A DNA stretch of 64,000 nt from Paracoccus saliphilus (lineage in GTDB: Bacteria > Pseudomonadota > Alphaproteobacteria > Rhodobacterales > Rhodobacteraceae): NCBI GenBank assembly GCA_003255745.1, contig QKYL01000110.1, positions 121,857 through 185,856 of the forward strand, given 5' to 3'. Below are positions 1 through 9,049 of the stretch, one piece after another; positions within the stretch are counted from its first letter, which is position 1; each line of letters starts with the position of its first letter. Made by a program: the position numbers and the translations under genes. Below the pieces are notes generated by a model. It did not search any database, was not told where the DNA came from, and was given only the letters and a program-made list of their open reading frames with translations.

Positions 1-365
1 CGGGCGCGCGACATGGCGGTGTCGTCGCCGCCGTCGAAAAGGATGCAGGCGCGGTCCAGGCGGGTAGCCTCCGCCGGGGCGACCTCGACCCCGTCCAGCG
101 CCATCAGGCAGGCGGGATCGTTGCCCGGGGCCTGGCCGGACACGGTCAGCAGCACCGGCTGGCGGGTATCATGCGGGCCGCCGGCCAGGCCGTGGGGCAG
201 GAACCCTTCGGCCTGCCAAAGCTGCTGGTCCAGCCGTTCCATGCGGTCGGCTTCGGCGCCACGCAGTTCGACCCGCCAGCCAGCCGACAGCGCCTTGCCC
301 AGCAGGACCGGCAGCAGCGCCTCGGCCGGCGAGCGGGTCAGGTGATAAAAGAGCACCTTGCCCAT
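1..365 (-). CDS. holC: DNA polymerase III subunit chi (partial, C-terminus off-window)
   Basis: Chi binds SSB and links it to the clamp-loader complex at the replication fork. The ATG lies at 365-363 and the frame stays open to the left edge, so about 121 residues are visible and the stop is missing. The N-terminus (MGKVLFYHLTRSP) and the internal LLGKALSAGWRVELRG segment fit HolC, which usually has about 150 residues and starts with a beta strand followed by conserved L, P and L positions. It sits downstream of pepA on the same strand, the common pepA-holC order in proteobacteria. The 176-base gap between them carries two hairpins, so the pair may not be tightly co-transcribed. Confidence 0.85.
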   Translation of the reverse strand, partial: MGKVLFYHLTRSPAEALLPVLLGKALSAGWRVELRGAEADRMERLDQQLWQAEGFLPHGLAGGPHDTRQPVLLTVSGQAPGNDPACLMALDGVEVAPAEATRLDRACILFDGGDDTAMSRA

Positions 366-440
366 GCCGCCCGCCTAACCGTTGCGCCCGCGCGCAACGG
401 CTGCGCACGTTGCAGGCGGCACCGGTGCGGACGGCCGGCG

Positions 441-498
441 CCGGATCTCCAGCAACTGCTGAAGATCCGGGTGCACCGCGCATGCACCAGCGGTGCAC
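441..498. terminator. two tandem GC-rich hairpins between pepA and holC
   Basis: Two consecutive inverted repeats fill much of the pepA-holC spacer. The first, 441-470, pairs CCGGATCT with AGATCCGG and continues inward with CAGCA/TGCTG around a two-base loop and one mismatch. The second, 471-498, pairs GTGCACCGC with GCGGTGCAC around a ten-base loop. Neither has a U-tract on either side, so intrinsic termination is only one option; mRNA 3'-end stabilisation after pepA is another. The rest of 366-541 shows no gene. Confidence 0.45.
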
Positions 499-541
499 GA
501 CCCATACACGGCGCGTACACCGCCTGCGGGCGTTGCGCGGC

Positions 542-2050
542 TCATTTGCCCTCGAAGCGGTCGCGCACCAGCCGGTCCAGCGTCATGACGCCCCAGCCGG
601 TCGCGCCCTTGGGGGCCAGGTCGGTGGCGCTGGGCGGCAGGGTCACGCCGGCGATGTCGATATGCGCCCAGGGCTGGCCTTCCTTGATGAATCGCTGGAT
701 GAACTGCGCCGCGGTGATCGAGCCCGCCGCGCGCCCGCCAGTGTTCTTCATGTCGGCCAAACGCGACTTGATCAGGCTGTCGTAGGACGGGCCCAACGGC
801 AGACGCCAGGCGCCCTCGCCCTCCGCTTTCGCGGCGGCCAGGATGCCATCGGCCAGGGCGTCGTCATTGGCAAAGACCCCGGCATTGTCATGACCCAGCG
901 CGATGATCACCGCGCCGGTCAGCGTGGCCAAGTCGATGATCGCGCGCGGCTTGAAGCGTTCCTGCGCGTACCACAGGACGTCGGCCAGCACCAGGCGGCC
1001 TTCGGCATCGGTGTTGATCACCTCGATCGTGTCGCCCTTCATGGATTTCACGATGTCGCCGGGGCGCTGGGCGCGGCCGTCGGGCATGTTCTCGACCAGA
1101 CCCACCAGGCCCACGACATTGGCCTTGGCGCGCCGCAAGGCCAGCGTGCGCATCACGCCCGCCACGACGCCCGCGCCGCCCATGTCCATCGTCATCTCCT
1201 CCATGCCGGCGCCCGGCTTGATCGAGATGCCGCCGCTGTCGAAGACGACGCCCTTGCCGACCAGCGCCAGGGGCTGTTCGTCCCCGCCGCCCTTCCAGCG
1301 CATCACCACGACCTTGGAAGGGGTCTCGCTGCCCATGCCCACGGCCAGAAGGGCGCGCATGCCCAGTTCGGCCAGCTGATCCTCGTCCAGAACCTCGACG
1401 GTCAGGCCGATCTCCTCCATCGCCTGCAGGCGGTCGGCGAAATCGCTGGTGGTCAGGACGTTGGCGGGTTCATTCACCAGGTCGCGGGTGAAGAACACGC
1501 CCTCGGCCAGGGCGGCGGCGTCGCCGGCCGATTTCGCCAGCGCCTCGGGGTCGCGGACCATGAAGGTCACCCGCGGGCGTTCGGCCGGGGCGTCGGGGTC
1601 GGCGGCGGCATCCGCATCGCCGTCGGTCTTGTCCCCGATCTTGGTCTTGTAGGCGTCGAAGTCGTAGCCGCGCAGCGCCAGGCCCAGCGCGACTTCGCCC
1701 GCCAGCTTCTGCACGCCGGCCAGGACCAGGGTATGGCCACGGCCCAGCCGGGCGCCGATGGCCGCGCCGGCGCGGCGGGCCTCGGCCACGGTCGAGGCCA
1801 GGGGCAGCATCACCAGGACCAGCGCCTCGGCGGCCATGCCGGCGGGAAAGGCCAGTTCCAGCGCCTGGCCGGGCTTGAGCGCCTGGCCCGCCTTTGAGGT
1901 CAGCGCGCGCATCGCGGCCTCGCGCGTGGCGCGGGGCAGACGGCCGGGCAGCTTGTCCGGCGCGGTCAGGATCAGCGCCACGCGCCCCTGGTGATCGGCC
2001 AGCTTCTCGGGCGCGATCTCGGTGAAGTTGATTTCGACAGGCTGCGTCAT
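542..2050 (-). CDS. pepA: leucyl aminopeptidase (M17 family)
   Basis: Cytosolic metallo-aminopeptidase that removes N-terminal residues from peptides, working as a hexamer with two metal ions per subunit. The 502-residue product has the M17 layout: a variable N-terminal macro-like domain (about 1-170) and a catalytic domain. The catalytic domain shows VGKGVVFDSGG (metal and catalytic Lys region, about 264-274), the MGGAGVV segment and the family signature NTDAEGRL at about 346-353. The ATG at 2050 is chosen because a GAGG ribosome-binding sequence lies about 10 bases upstream; an in-frame TTG at 2056 would be too close to it. It is divergent from lptF, so 2051-2164 probably holds both promoters. 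This pepA/lptF-lptG neighbourhood is widely conserved. Confidence 0.96.
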   Translation of the reverse strand: MTQPVEINFTEIAPEKLADHQGRVALILTAPDKLPGRLPRATREAAMRALTSKAGQALKPGQALELAFPAGMAAEALVLVMLPLASTVAEARRAGAAIGARLGRGHTLVLAGVQKLAGEVALGLALRGYDFDAYKTKIGDKTDGDADAAADPDAPAERPRVTFMVRDPEALAKSAGDAAALAEGVFFTRDLVNEPANVLTTSDFADRLQAMEEIGLTVEVLDEDQLAELGMRALLAVGMGSETPSKVVVMRWKGGGDEQPLALVGKGVVFDSGGISIKPGAGMEEMTMDMGGAGVVAGVMRTLALRRAKANVVGLVGLVENMPDGRAQRPGDIVKSMKGDTIEVINTDAEGRLVLADVLWYAQERFKPRAIIDLATLTGAVIIALGHDNAGVFANDDALADGILAAAKAEGEGAWRLPLGPSYDSLIKSRLADMKNTGGRAAGSITAAQFIQRFIKEGQPWAHIDIAGVTLPPSATDLAPKGATGWGVMTLDRLVRDRFEGK

Positions 2051-2164
2051 GGTCAAGCGTCCTCACGTCTGGTTGGGTCAGACCCTAGACGCCCGCCCGG
2101 CCCTTTTCCAGAGCCGCCCTTGCCGCTAAGCAGGACCGAACGTCACGCGTCAAGAAGGCCGCCC

Positions 2165-3286
2165 ATGCCCCGGATCGACCGATACATCCTTGGACAGCTG
2201 CTGACGCTGTTCGGGTTCTTCGCGCTGGTCCTGGTGGCGGTCTACTGGATCAACCGCGCGGTCAGCCTGTTCGACGACCTGCTGAACGACGGCCAGACGG
2301 CGCTGGTGGTGCTGGAATTCACCGCGCTGACGCTGCCCCTGGTGATTTCGGTCGTGCTGCCGGTGGCGGGTTTTGCGGCCGCAGCCTATGGCACGAACCG
2401 CCTGTCAGGAGAATCCGAGCTGGTGGCGATGCAGGCCGCGGGCCTGTCGCCCTGGCGGCTGGCGCGGCCGGTTCTGGTCTTTGGCGTGTTCGTGGGGGTG
2501 ATGGTGGCGGTGCTGGTCCACGGGCTGGTACCGATGGCGCGGGCGCGGCTGGCCGAGCGGTCGGCCGAGATTGCCGAAAACGTGACCGCGCAGTTCCTGC
2601 GCCCCGGCGCCTTTCAGTATCCGGCCAGCGGGGTGACGCTGTTCATCCGCGACATCGCCGCCGATGGACGCCTTCTGGACCTGTTCATCGAGGATGGCCG
2701 CAACCCCGCCGAGCGGCTGACCTATACCGCCCAGGAGGCGCTGGTGGTGCGGACAGACACGGGTCCGGTTCTGGTCCTGCTGGAGGGCATGGCCCAGAGC
2801 CTGCAGGGCGACGGCGGCGCGCCGCGCCTGTCGGTAACCCGCTTCGACGAGTTCAGTTATGACGTGGGCGAGATGTTCCAGGGCGGGGGGCCGCGCGGGC
2901 GGGACCTGCGCGACTATGGCACGCTGCGGCTGCTGGACCCGGACCCCGACCTGCTGACCGCCACCGGGGCCAGTCCTGATGCCGCCCGGCGCGAGGCGCA
3001 TGAGCGGATCGCCCAGCCCCTGCTGGCGCCGATCGCGGCAATGATCGGCTTTGCCACGCTGCTGATCGGGGGGTTTTCGCGCTTTGGCGTCTGGCGGCAG
3101 GTGGGCTGGGCGATCGGGGGACTGATCCTGGTGCAGTTCCTGTCCAATGCCGCCGCCAACCAGGTGGGACGCGACGCGGCGCTGTGGCCAATCCTGTACC
3201 TGCCGGCGCTGGTCGGGGCGGGTCTGTGCGGGGGGCTGTTGTGGCTGGCCGCGCGTCCCCGCGGCCCGCGCAGGGGGGCCGCATGA
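2165..3286 (+). CDS. lptF: LPS export ABC transporter permease LptF
   Basis: Inner-membrane permease which, with LptG and the LptB ATPase, extracts lipopolysaccharide from the inner membrane and pushes it onto the LptC-LptA bridge. The 373-residue product fits the YjgP/YjgQ family: an N-terminal amphipathic stretch (MPRIDRYILGQLL), TM segments near residues 15-35 and 55-80 and around 100-120, a periplasmic beta-jellyroll domain of about 150 residues, then three TM segments near the C-terminus. The start at MPRID is preferred over longer in-frame extensions, which run into the divergent promoter region. Its TGA overlaps the lptG ATG (ATGA), so the two are translationally coupled. Confidence 0.95.
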   Translation: MPRIDRYILGQLLTLFGFFALVLVAVYWINRAVSLFDDLLNDGQTALVVLEFTALTLPLVISVVLPVAGFAAAAYGTNRLSGESELVAMQAAGLSPWRLARPVLVFGVFVGVMVAVLVHGLVPMARARLAERSAEIAENVTAQFLRPGAFQYPASGVTLFIRDIAADGRLLDLFIEDGRNPAERLTYTAQEALVVRTDTGPVLVLLEGMAQSLQGDGGAPRLSVTRFDEFSYDVGEMFQGGGPRGRDLRDYGTLRLLDPDPDLLTATGASPDAARREAHERIAQPLLAPIAAMIGFATLLIGGFSRFGVWRQVGWAIGGLILVQFLSNAAANQVGRDAALWPILYLPALVGAGLCGGLLWLAARPRGPRRGAA

Positions 3287-4389
3287 TCCTGGCCTTCTAT
3301 GTGGCGCGGCGGTTCCTGCGCAGCTTCCTGCTGATCGCGGGGGTGTTCCTGCTGATCCTGTTCCTGATCGACATGATCGAGATGATCCGCCGCTTTTCCA
3401 GCCGCGACATCGGGATGGGGGGCGCGGCGCGGCTGGCGGCGCTGAATATCGCGGGCAGCTTTTATTCCATCCTGCCGCTGATGACGGTGCTGTCGGCCAT
3501 TGCGCTGTTCCTGGGCCTGGCGCGCACATCCGAGATGGTGGCGATCCGCGCCTCGGGGCGCTCGGCGCTGCGTGTGGTGGCGGCGCCGGTGGCGGCGGCG
3601 GTGCTGCTGGGGGCGCTGACGGTTGCGCTGTTGAACCCGCTGGTCGCGGCGACGGGGCAGATCTATGACCAGGCCGTGGCCGAGATCGACCGCGCCGGGC
3701 GGCAGACCGTCAGCCTGGGCGCCAGCGCCGTCTGGCTGCGCCAGGCCGTGCAGGAAGACGGTGAGGAGGCCGGCCAGATCGTCATCCGCGCCAGCCGCGC
3801 CAGCCCGGATGCGGTGACGCTGTACGATGCGACGTTTCTGGTCTTTACCCAAGACGGGCCGGTGCGCCGGATCGAGGCGCGCGAGGCCCGCCTTACGCCC
3901 GGGGCCTGGGACCTGCGCGACGTGGCTGATTACCCGCTGGAGCACGCCAATCCCCAGGCCAATGTGGCGCGCCACGACAGCCTGCGCCTGGCCTCGGACC
4001 TGACGGCGCAGCGCATCCGCGAGGGGTTCGGCCGCCCCGAAGCGGTGCCGGTCTGGCAACTGCCGACTTTTATCGCCGGGCTGGAGCGGGCGGGTTTTTC
4101 CGCCGCGCGCCACAAGGTCTGGTTCCAGATGGAGTTGGCGCGGCCCTTCCTGATGGCGGCGATGGTGGTCATCGCGGCGGCCTTCACCATGCAGCATGTG
4201 CGGGGCCGCAACACCGGCGCGGCGGTGCTTTTGGCCTTTGGCGCGGGGATCGCGCTGTTCTTCCTGCGCAACCTGGCGCAGGTTCTGGGGGATAACGGGC
4301 AGATCACCCCGGCCATGGCGGCCTGGACGCCGCCGCTGGTAGGGGCGCTGCTGGCCCTGGCACTGATCCTGAGACGGGAGGACGGATGA
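3283..4389 (+). CDS. lptG: LPS export ABC transporter permease LptG
   Basis: Partner permease of LptF. The 368-residue product has the same topology: MILAFYVARRFLRSF, then a TM helix (about 15-35), two more TM helices (about 55-75 and 95-120), a periplasmic beta-jellyroll (about 140-280) and three C-terminal TM helices. The start is the ATG inside the ATGA overlap with lptF; its own stop overlaps the lptD start in the same way. Order and overlaps place lptF, lptG and lptD in one transcript, so inner- and outer-membrane LPS machinery are made together. Confidence 0.95.
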   Translation: MILAFYVARRFLRSFLLIAGVFLLILFLIDMIEMIRRFSSRDIGMGGAARLAALNIAGSFYSILPLMTVLSAIALFLGLARTSEMVAIRASGRSALRVVAAPVAAAVLLGALTVALLNPLVAATGQIYDQAVAEIDRAGRQTVSLGASAVWLRQAVQEDGEEAGQIVIRASRASPDAVTLYDATFLVFTQDGPVRRIEAREARLTPGAWDLRDVADYPLEHANPQANVARHDSLRLASDLTAQRIREGFGRPEAVPVWQLPTFIAGLERAGFSAARHKVWFQMELARPFLMAAMVVIAAAFTMQHVRGRNTGAAVLLAFGAGIALFFLRNLAQVLGDNGQITPAMAAWTPPLVGALLALALILRREDG

Positions 4390-6779
4390 ACGCGCGCAAG
4401 CAAGCCTTCGGGATCGCGTGCAGGGCGACGGCCCTGGCGCTGATGGGCGCTACGGTCCTGGCCGGGCCGCTGGCGGCGCAGTCGCTGTTCGATGCCACCC
4501 CCGGCATCGCCGGCATTCCCGACATGCCGGGCGCGACCTTATCAGGCGGCGGCGTTTCGGCACTGGCGCCGGCGGCGCCGGAACTGGGCAGCGACCCGGT
4601 CGGCGACCGCACGCCCGCGACGGGCGCGCCTGAAAGCGTGGCGCCCACGACGGATGTCGTGCTGCCGGGCCGGGCCGCACCTGCCACTGGGTCGGAAGGC
4701 GCTGCCACGGTGTTGGCCGACAACGTCGTGCTGCAGGGTGACCGGACGCTGATCGCGGCGGGCGGGGTGGTTGTCTGGTATCAGGGGACGCAGCTGGTCG
4801 CATCGCGCATCGTCGTCGATGGGTCCAGCGGCGACCTGACCATCGAGGGCCCGATCCACCTGTCCCGCCCTGCCGCCGAAGTCGGGGACGCCGACGCGAT
4901 CCTGATTGCCGAATCGGCGCAACTGGACCGCGAGTTGCAGGACGGGATCATCAACGGCGCCCGCATGGTCATCGCCCGAGAGCTGCAGCTGGCCGCCACC
5001 CGGCTGGAGCGGCGCGAGGACGGGCGCATCAGCGAACTGACGCAGGTCGTGGCGTCGTCCTGCCAGATCTGCGCCGAGGACCCGACCCCCTTGTGGGAAA
5101 TCCGCGCCCGCCGCATCACCCATGATGCCGAGACGCGGCTGATCACCTTTGACCATCCGCAGCTGCGCGCCCTGGGCATCCCGCTGGCCTATGCGCCTTT
5201 CGCGATCACCGCCCCCGACCCCACGGTCGAGCGGCGGTCGGGTTTTCTGCGGCCGCTGATCCGCACGACTTCGGGGCTGGGGTTCGGGGTCAAGCTGCCC
5301 TATTTCCGCACCTTGGGCAATCACGCCGACCTGACGCTGACGCCCTATCTGTCGCTGGATCGCACCCGCACGCTGGAGCTGCGCTATCGCCAGGCCTTTG
5401 CGCGCGGCGCGACGGAATGGAACGCCGCGATCAGCCGCGACGACCTGCTGCCCGGCGAGACGCGTGGCTATGTCTTTGGCACGGCGCGGTTCGACCTGCC
5501 GCGCGACTATCGGCTTGGGGTGCAGATCCAGGCTGCTTCGGACCGGGCCTATCTGCTGGATTACGGCGTCACCAATGCCGACCGGCTGTGGAGCGGCGTG
5601 ACCCTGGAACGGGTGCGGCGCGACAAGCTGGTCTGGGGCCGGGTCGGCAATTACCATTCGCTGCGCGAGGACGAGGACAACGCGACCTCGCCCGCGCAGG
5701 TGGCCGACGTGATCTGGATGCGGCGCATGACCCCGCCGCTGATCGGCGGCGAGGCGCTGCTGGAATGGTCGGCCCATGCGCATCGACGACCCTCGGACCT
5801 GGATGAGCTGGGGCGGGACGTGGCCCGCGCCTCGGTCGGGATCGATTGGCGGCGCAGCCGGATCCTGCCGGGGGGCGTGGTGGCCGCGGCGCTGGCCGGG
5901 CTGGACGCCGATGTTTATCGCATTGCGCAGGACGACCGCTTTGACGCGGTGGAAACCCGCGTCGACCCGCGGATCGGGACCGAGCTGCGCTGGCCGCTGG
6001 CGACCTATCGCGGCGGCGCGACTCACATGGTCGAACCGGTGGTCCAGGTCTTGTATTCCCCGCGCAGCGCGGATGACGACATCCCCAACGAAGATAGCCG
6101 CCTGATCGAGTTCGATGAGGGCAACCTGTTTTCGGACAATCGCTTTCCGGGCTGGGACAAGCGCGAGACCGGGCTGCGCGCCAATATCGGCGCGACCTGG
6201 ACGCGCATCGACCCCACGGGCTGGTCGCTTGGCGTGACCGGCGGCCGCGTGTTGCGCGCCCGCGAGGCGCAGAGCGTGGCGGCCACCACGCCCCTGGGCG
6301 GGCGCAGCAGCGACTGGCTGCTGGCGGCGCATTACGACAGCGGCACGGGACTGGCCGTCGCCAACCGGGCGTTGTTCGACGACCGCTTCGCCATCTCGCG
6401 CAACGAGTTGCGCGTGGGCTGGCTGCGCAGCGACTTGCAGATGTCGGTGGGCTATCTGTGGATCGATCGCGACGAGGGCGAGGGTCGGGCGGATGATGCC
6501 AGCGAACTGGCTGCCAACCTGGGCTGGCAGATCGCCCCCGGCTGGTGGGGCACGGCCGAGACGCGATACGATTTTGCCGCCGACCGGGCGCAGCGCGCGT
6601 CGCTGGAATTGGCCTATCGCAACGAATGCATCACGGTGGAAACCGGCCTGTCGCGGCGCTTTACCAGTTCGGACCTGGTGCGGCCGGAAACCAGCCTGGA
6701 CCTGTCGGTTCGTCTGGGCGGCTTCGGGCGGCAAGAAGACGGGCCGGGCACAGTGGCGCGGCGCAGCTGCATGCGCTAG
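4386..6779 (+). CDS. lptD: LPS-assembly outer-membrane protein LptD
   Basis: Outer-membrane beta barrel that, with LptE, inserts LPS into the outer leaflet. The 797-residue product starts with a signal peptide (MNARKQAFGIACRATALALM..., likely cut after AQS or LAAQ), then an OstA/LptA-like N-terminal domain (about 100-230: LADNVVLQGDRTLIAAGG), then a long barrel rich in alternating aromatic and polar strands. Four mature cysteines are visible: the closely spaced pair in SSCQIC, one in NECITVE and one near the C-terminus in RRSCMR. They match the two-plus-two arrangement used for LptD disulfides. The Pro- and Ala-rich stretch between signal peptide and OstA domain is typical of alphaproteobacterial LptD. 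Confidence 0.94.
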   Translation: MNARKQAFGIACRATALALMGATVLAGPLAAQSLFDATPGIAGIPDMPGATLSGGGVSALAPAAPELGSDPVGDRTPATGAPESVAPTTDVVLPGRAAPATGSEGAATVLADNVVLQGDRTLIAAGGVVVWYQGTQLVASRIVVDGSSGDLTIEGPIHLSRPAAEVGDADAILIAESAQLDRELQDGIINGARMVIARELQLAATRLERREDGRISELTQVVASSCQICAEDPTPLWEIRARRITHDAETRLITFDHPQLRALGIPLAYAPFAITAPDPTVERRSGFLRPLIRTTSGLGFGVKLPYFRTLGNHADLTLTPYLSLDRTRTLELRYRQAFARGATEWNAAISRDDLLPGETRGYVFGTARFDLPRDYRLGVQIQAASDRAYLLDYGVTNADRLWSGVTLERVRRDKLVWGRVGNYHSLREDEDNATSPAQVADVIWMRRMTPPLIGGEALLEWSAHAHRRPSDLDELGRDVARASVGIDWRRSRILPGGVVAAALAGLDADVYRIAQDDRFDAVETRVDPRIGTELRWPLATYRGGATHMVEPVVQVLYSPRSADDDIPNEDSRLIEFDEGNLFSDNRFPGWDKRETGLRANIGATWTRIDPTGWSLGVTGGRVLRAREAQSVAATTPLGGRSSDWLLAAHYDSGTGLAVANRALFDDRFAISRNELRVGWLRSDLQMSVGYLWIDRDEGEGRADDASELAANLGWQIAPGWWGTAETRYDFAADRAQRASLELAYRNECITVETGLSRRFTSSDLVRPETSLDLSVRLGGFGRQEDGPGTVARRSCMR

Positions 6780-6811
6780 TCTGCCGTCCAGAACCAAGAT
6801 GAGGGCAGCAG

Positions 6812-8032
6812 ATGCGGCATTTCCTTTCGGGTATCGCCCTGGCGGCGTTAATGGCCATGGGCACGGTCGGCCCTGCCGCGGCGCAGAACCTGTTCGCGCC
6901 GGTCGTCTATGTAAACGACAGCGCCGTCACCCGTTACGAGGTGGACCAGCGGATGCGTTTCATGCAGGTCCTTGGCACCCCCGATGCCGATGCCCAAACC
7001 GCCGAGGATGCGCTGATAGACGACCGCCTGCGTGTGCAGGCCGCCCGGCAACTGGGCGTCGAGATCACCCCCGAAGGGCTGCAGGCGGGGCTTGAGGAAT
7101 TTGCCGGCCGCGCCGGGCTGGACGCCGCCGCCTTTATCGCCCAGCTGGAGAGCGCGGGCGTCGAGGCCGGCGTCTTTCGCGACTTCGTCGAGGCGGGAAC
7201 GGTCTGGCGCGAGGTCGTGCGCGCCCGCCTGCTGGGCCAGATCAGCATCTCCGACGCCGAGGTCGACCAGGCGCTGCGCCGCGTGATCGAGACCCCGATC
7301 ATCGACCGCGTGGCCCTGTCGGAGCTGATCATCCCCGCCCCTCCGGGCCAGGAGGCGCAGGCACTGGCACTGGCCGAGCGCATCTCGGCCGCGCGCCCGA
7401 CCGAAGCTCAGTTCGCCGAGGCCGCACGCCAGTATTCGGCCGTGCCTTCCGCCGAGGCGGGTGGGCGGCTGGAGATGATGGCGCTGGACAACCTGCCGCC
7501 CAGCCTGCGGCCGATCATCACGGCGCTGCAACCGGGCCAGACAACGGCGCCGCTGCCGGTCGAGGGGGCGGTCGTGCTGTTCCACCTGCGTGATGCCCAA
7601 GGCACCCTGCGCCCCGGTGCGCGCGAGCAGGTGCTGGACTATCTGGTTCTGCCCATGGCCTCGGCCGCCGATGCGGCGGCGCTGGCGGCGCGGACGCGCA
7701 GTTGCGACGATCTTTACGTGCAGGCGGGTCCCCAGGTCGCGCCTCAGGTGCAGCGCCAGACCGCACCGCAGGGCCAGATCCCGACGCTGATCGCGACCCG
7801 GCTGGCCTCGCTGGACCCGGACGAGGCCGGGCTGGTCCCCTCGGGCGCGGGTGCGGACCTGGTGATGCTGTGTTCGCGCCAGCCGGCCCTGGCGGCCCAG
7901 GGCGGCGACGAGGCCAGCGGTCTGCCCGACCGCCAGGCGGTGCGCGACGAACTGTTCAACCGCAAGATCAACGCCGCCGCTGACGGGCTGCTGGCCGACC
8001 TGCGCGCCGATGCCGTGATCCGGCGGCCCTGA
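6812..8032 (+). CDS. surA: periplasmic peptidyl-prolyl isomerase/chaperone SurA
   Basis: Chaperone that escorts outer-membrane proteins such as LptD to the BAM complex. The 406-residue product has a signal peptide (MRHFLSGIALAALMAMG...AAAQ), a SurA N-terminal domain containing VVYVNDSAVTRYEVDQR and a helical VDQRMRF...LIDDRL segment. One parvulin-type PPIase domain follows (about 170-270, ALSELIIPAPPG to ALQPGQTTAPLP), then a C-terminal helical tail. Only one parvulin domain is evident, as is common in alphaproteobacteria, against two in Escherichia coli. It lies 32 bases after lptD and shares one base with pdxA (TGATG), the widely conserved lptD-surA-pdxA-rsmA order. Confidence 0.94.
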   Translation: MRHFLSGIALAALMAMGTVGPAAAQNLFAPVVYVNDSAVTRYEVDQRMRFMQVLGTPDADAQTAEDALIDDRLRVQAARQLGVEITPEGLQAGLEEFAGRAGLDAAAFIAQLESAGVEAGVFRDFVEAGTVWREVVRARLLGQISISDAEVDQALRRVIETPIIDRVALSELIIPAPPGQEAQALALAERISAARPTEAQFAEAARQYSAVPSAEAGGRLEMMALDNLPPSLRPIITALQPGQTTAPLPVEGAVVLFHLRDAQGTLRPGAREQVLDYLVLPMASAADAAALAARTRSCDDLYVQAGPQVAPQVQRQTAPQGQIPTLIATRLASLDPDEAGLVPSGAGADLVMLCSRQPALAAQGGDEASGLPDRQAVRDELFNRKINAAADGLLADLRADAVIRRP

Positions 8033-8994
8033 TGGCGCGCATCCTGCTGACCTGCGGCGAACCTGCAGGGATCGGGCCGGAACTGGCGCCCCTGGCGCTG
8101 GCCTCGGGTGTGGATCTGGTCTGGATGGGGGATCCGCGCCACCTGCCCGATGGTGCGGCTTTCACCGAGGTTCAGGCCCCCGACGATCCCGTGCCGCCCG
8201 GCCACCTGCCGGTCCTGCGCCACGATTTCGCCGCACCCGCCACGCCCGGCCGTCCCGACCCCGCCAATGCGCAAGGCGTGGTCGATGTCATCGCCCGCGC
8301 CGTCGCGCTGGCCCTGGAGGGCAAGGTCGCGGGCATCACCACCGCGCCGATCAGCAAGCAGGCGCTGAAGGAAGGTGCGGGCTTTGCCTTCCCTGGCCAT
8401 ACGGAATACCTGGCGCATCTGGCAGGCGACGTGCCGGTGGTGATGATGCTGGCTTCCACCACGGTGACGCCGCCCTGCCGGGTGGTGCCTGCGACGATCC
8501 ACATCCCGCTGCAGGACGTGCCCGCCGCCCTGACGCCGCAACTGCTGGAACAGGCGATCCGCATTACGCATCAGGGGCTGATCCGCGACTTGGGCCTGAC
8601 CGCCCCACGCATCGCGGTGGCGGGGCTCAACCCCCATGCGGGCGAGGGTGGCACGATGGGCCGGCAGGAACGCGACATGATCGCGCCGCTGATCGCACGG
8701 CTGCGAGCCGAAGGACTGCACCTTTCCGGCCCGCTGCCCGCCGACACGATGTTCCACGCCCTGGCCCGCGCCCACTATGACGCCGCGGTCTGCACCTATC
8801 ACGACCAGGCACTGATCCCCATCAAGACGCTGGATTTCGCGGGCGGCGTGAACGTGACGCTTGGCTTGCCTTTCATCCGCACCTCGCCCGACCACGGCAC
8901 CGCCTTCGACATCGCGGGGCGCGGCTTGGCCGACCCTTCCTCGACCATCGCCGCGCTGCGCCTTGCGCACCAGATGGCCGAAAGCCGCGCCTGA
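8032..8994 (+). CDS. pdxA: 4-hydroxythreonine-4-phosphate dehydrogenase
   Basis: Oxidises 4-phosphohydroxy-L-threonine in pyridoxal phosphate synthesis; cytosolic, NAD- and divalent-metal-dependent. The 320-residue product starts with [13 protein letters not shown], the hallmark N-terminal motif. It carries the metal-binding histidines in [13 protein letters not shown], in [14 protein letters not shown] and in [12 protein letters not shown], followed by [20 protein letters not shown]. The start overlaps the surA stop by one base. Just after its stop lies a copy of a repeated intergenic motif (8997-9018), then rsmA. Confidence 0.96.
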   Translation: MARILLTCGEPAGIGPELAPLALASGVDLVWMGDPRHLPDGAAFTEVQAPDDPVPPGHLPVLRHDFAAPATPGRPDPANAQGVVDVIARAVALALEGKVAGITTAPISKQALKEGAGFAFPGHTEYLAHLAGDVPVVMMLASTTVTPPCRVVPATIHIPLQDVPAALTPQLLEQAIRITHQGLIRDLGLTAPRIAVAGLNPHAGEGGTMGRQERDMIAPLIARLRAEGLHLSGPLPADTMFHALARAHYDAAVCTYHDQALIPIKTLDFAGGVNVTLGLPFIRTSPDHGTAFDIAGRGLADPSSTIAALRLAHQMAESRA

Positions 8995-8996
8995 TG

Positions 8997-9018
8997 CTTC
9001 TTCGTTGTTCAAATACCC
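8997..9018 (+). repeat. intergenic repeat motif, copy 1 (after pdxA)
   Basis: Begins three bases after the pdxA stop: CTTCTTCGTTG, then TTCAAATACCC. It is one of five copies in this window, all found directly downstream of coding genes. Function is unknown; it could be an mRNA 3'-end or processing element, or a small dispersed repeat. Confidence 0.6.
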
Positions 9019-9049
9019 ACTGGCGCAACCTCGCCCCCGGAACCCCGCG

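Noticed and set aside
4542..6797. Long minus-strand reading frame opposite lptD (751 codons)
   Set aside because: A shadow of high-G+C lptD coding; no recognisable domains and composition follows the antisense pattern. The same applies to the long frames opposite ilvD (21462-23051), valS (40468-42630) and uvrC (52921-54903).
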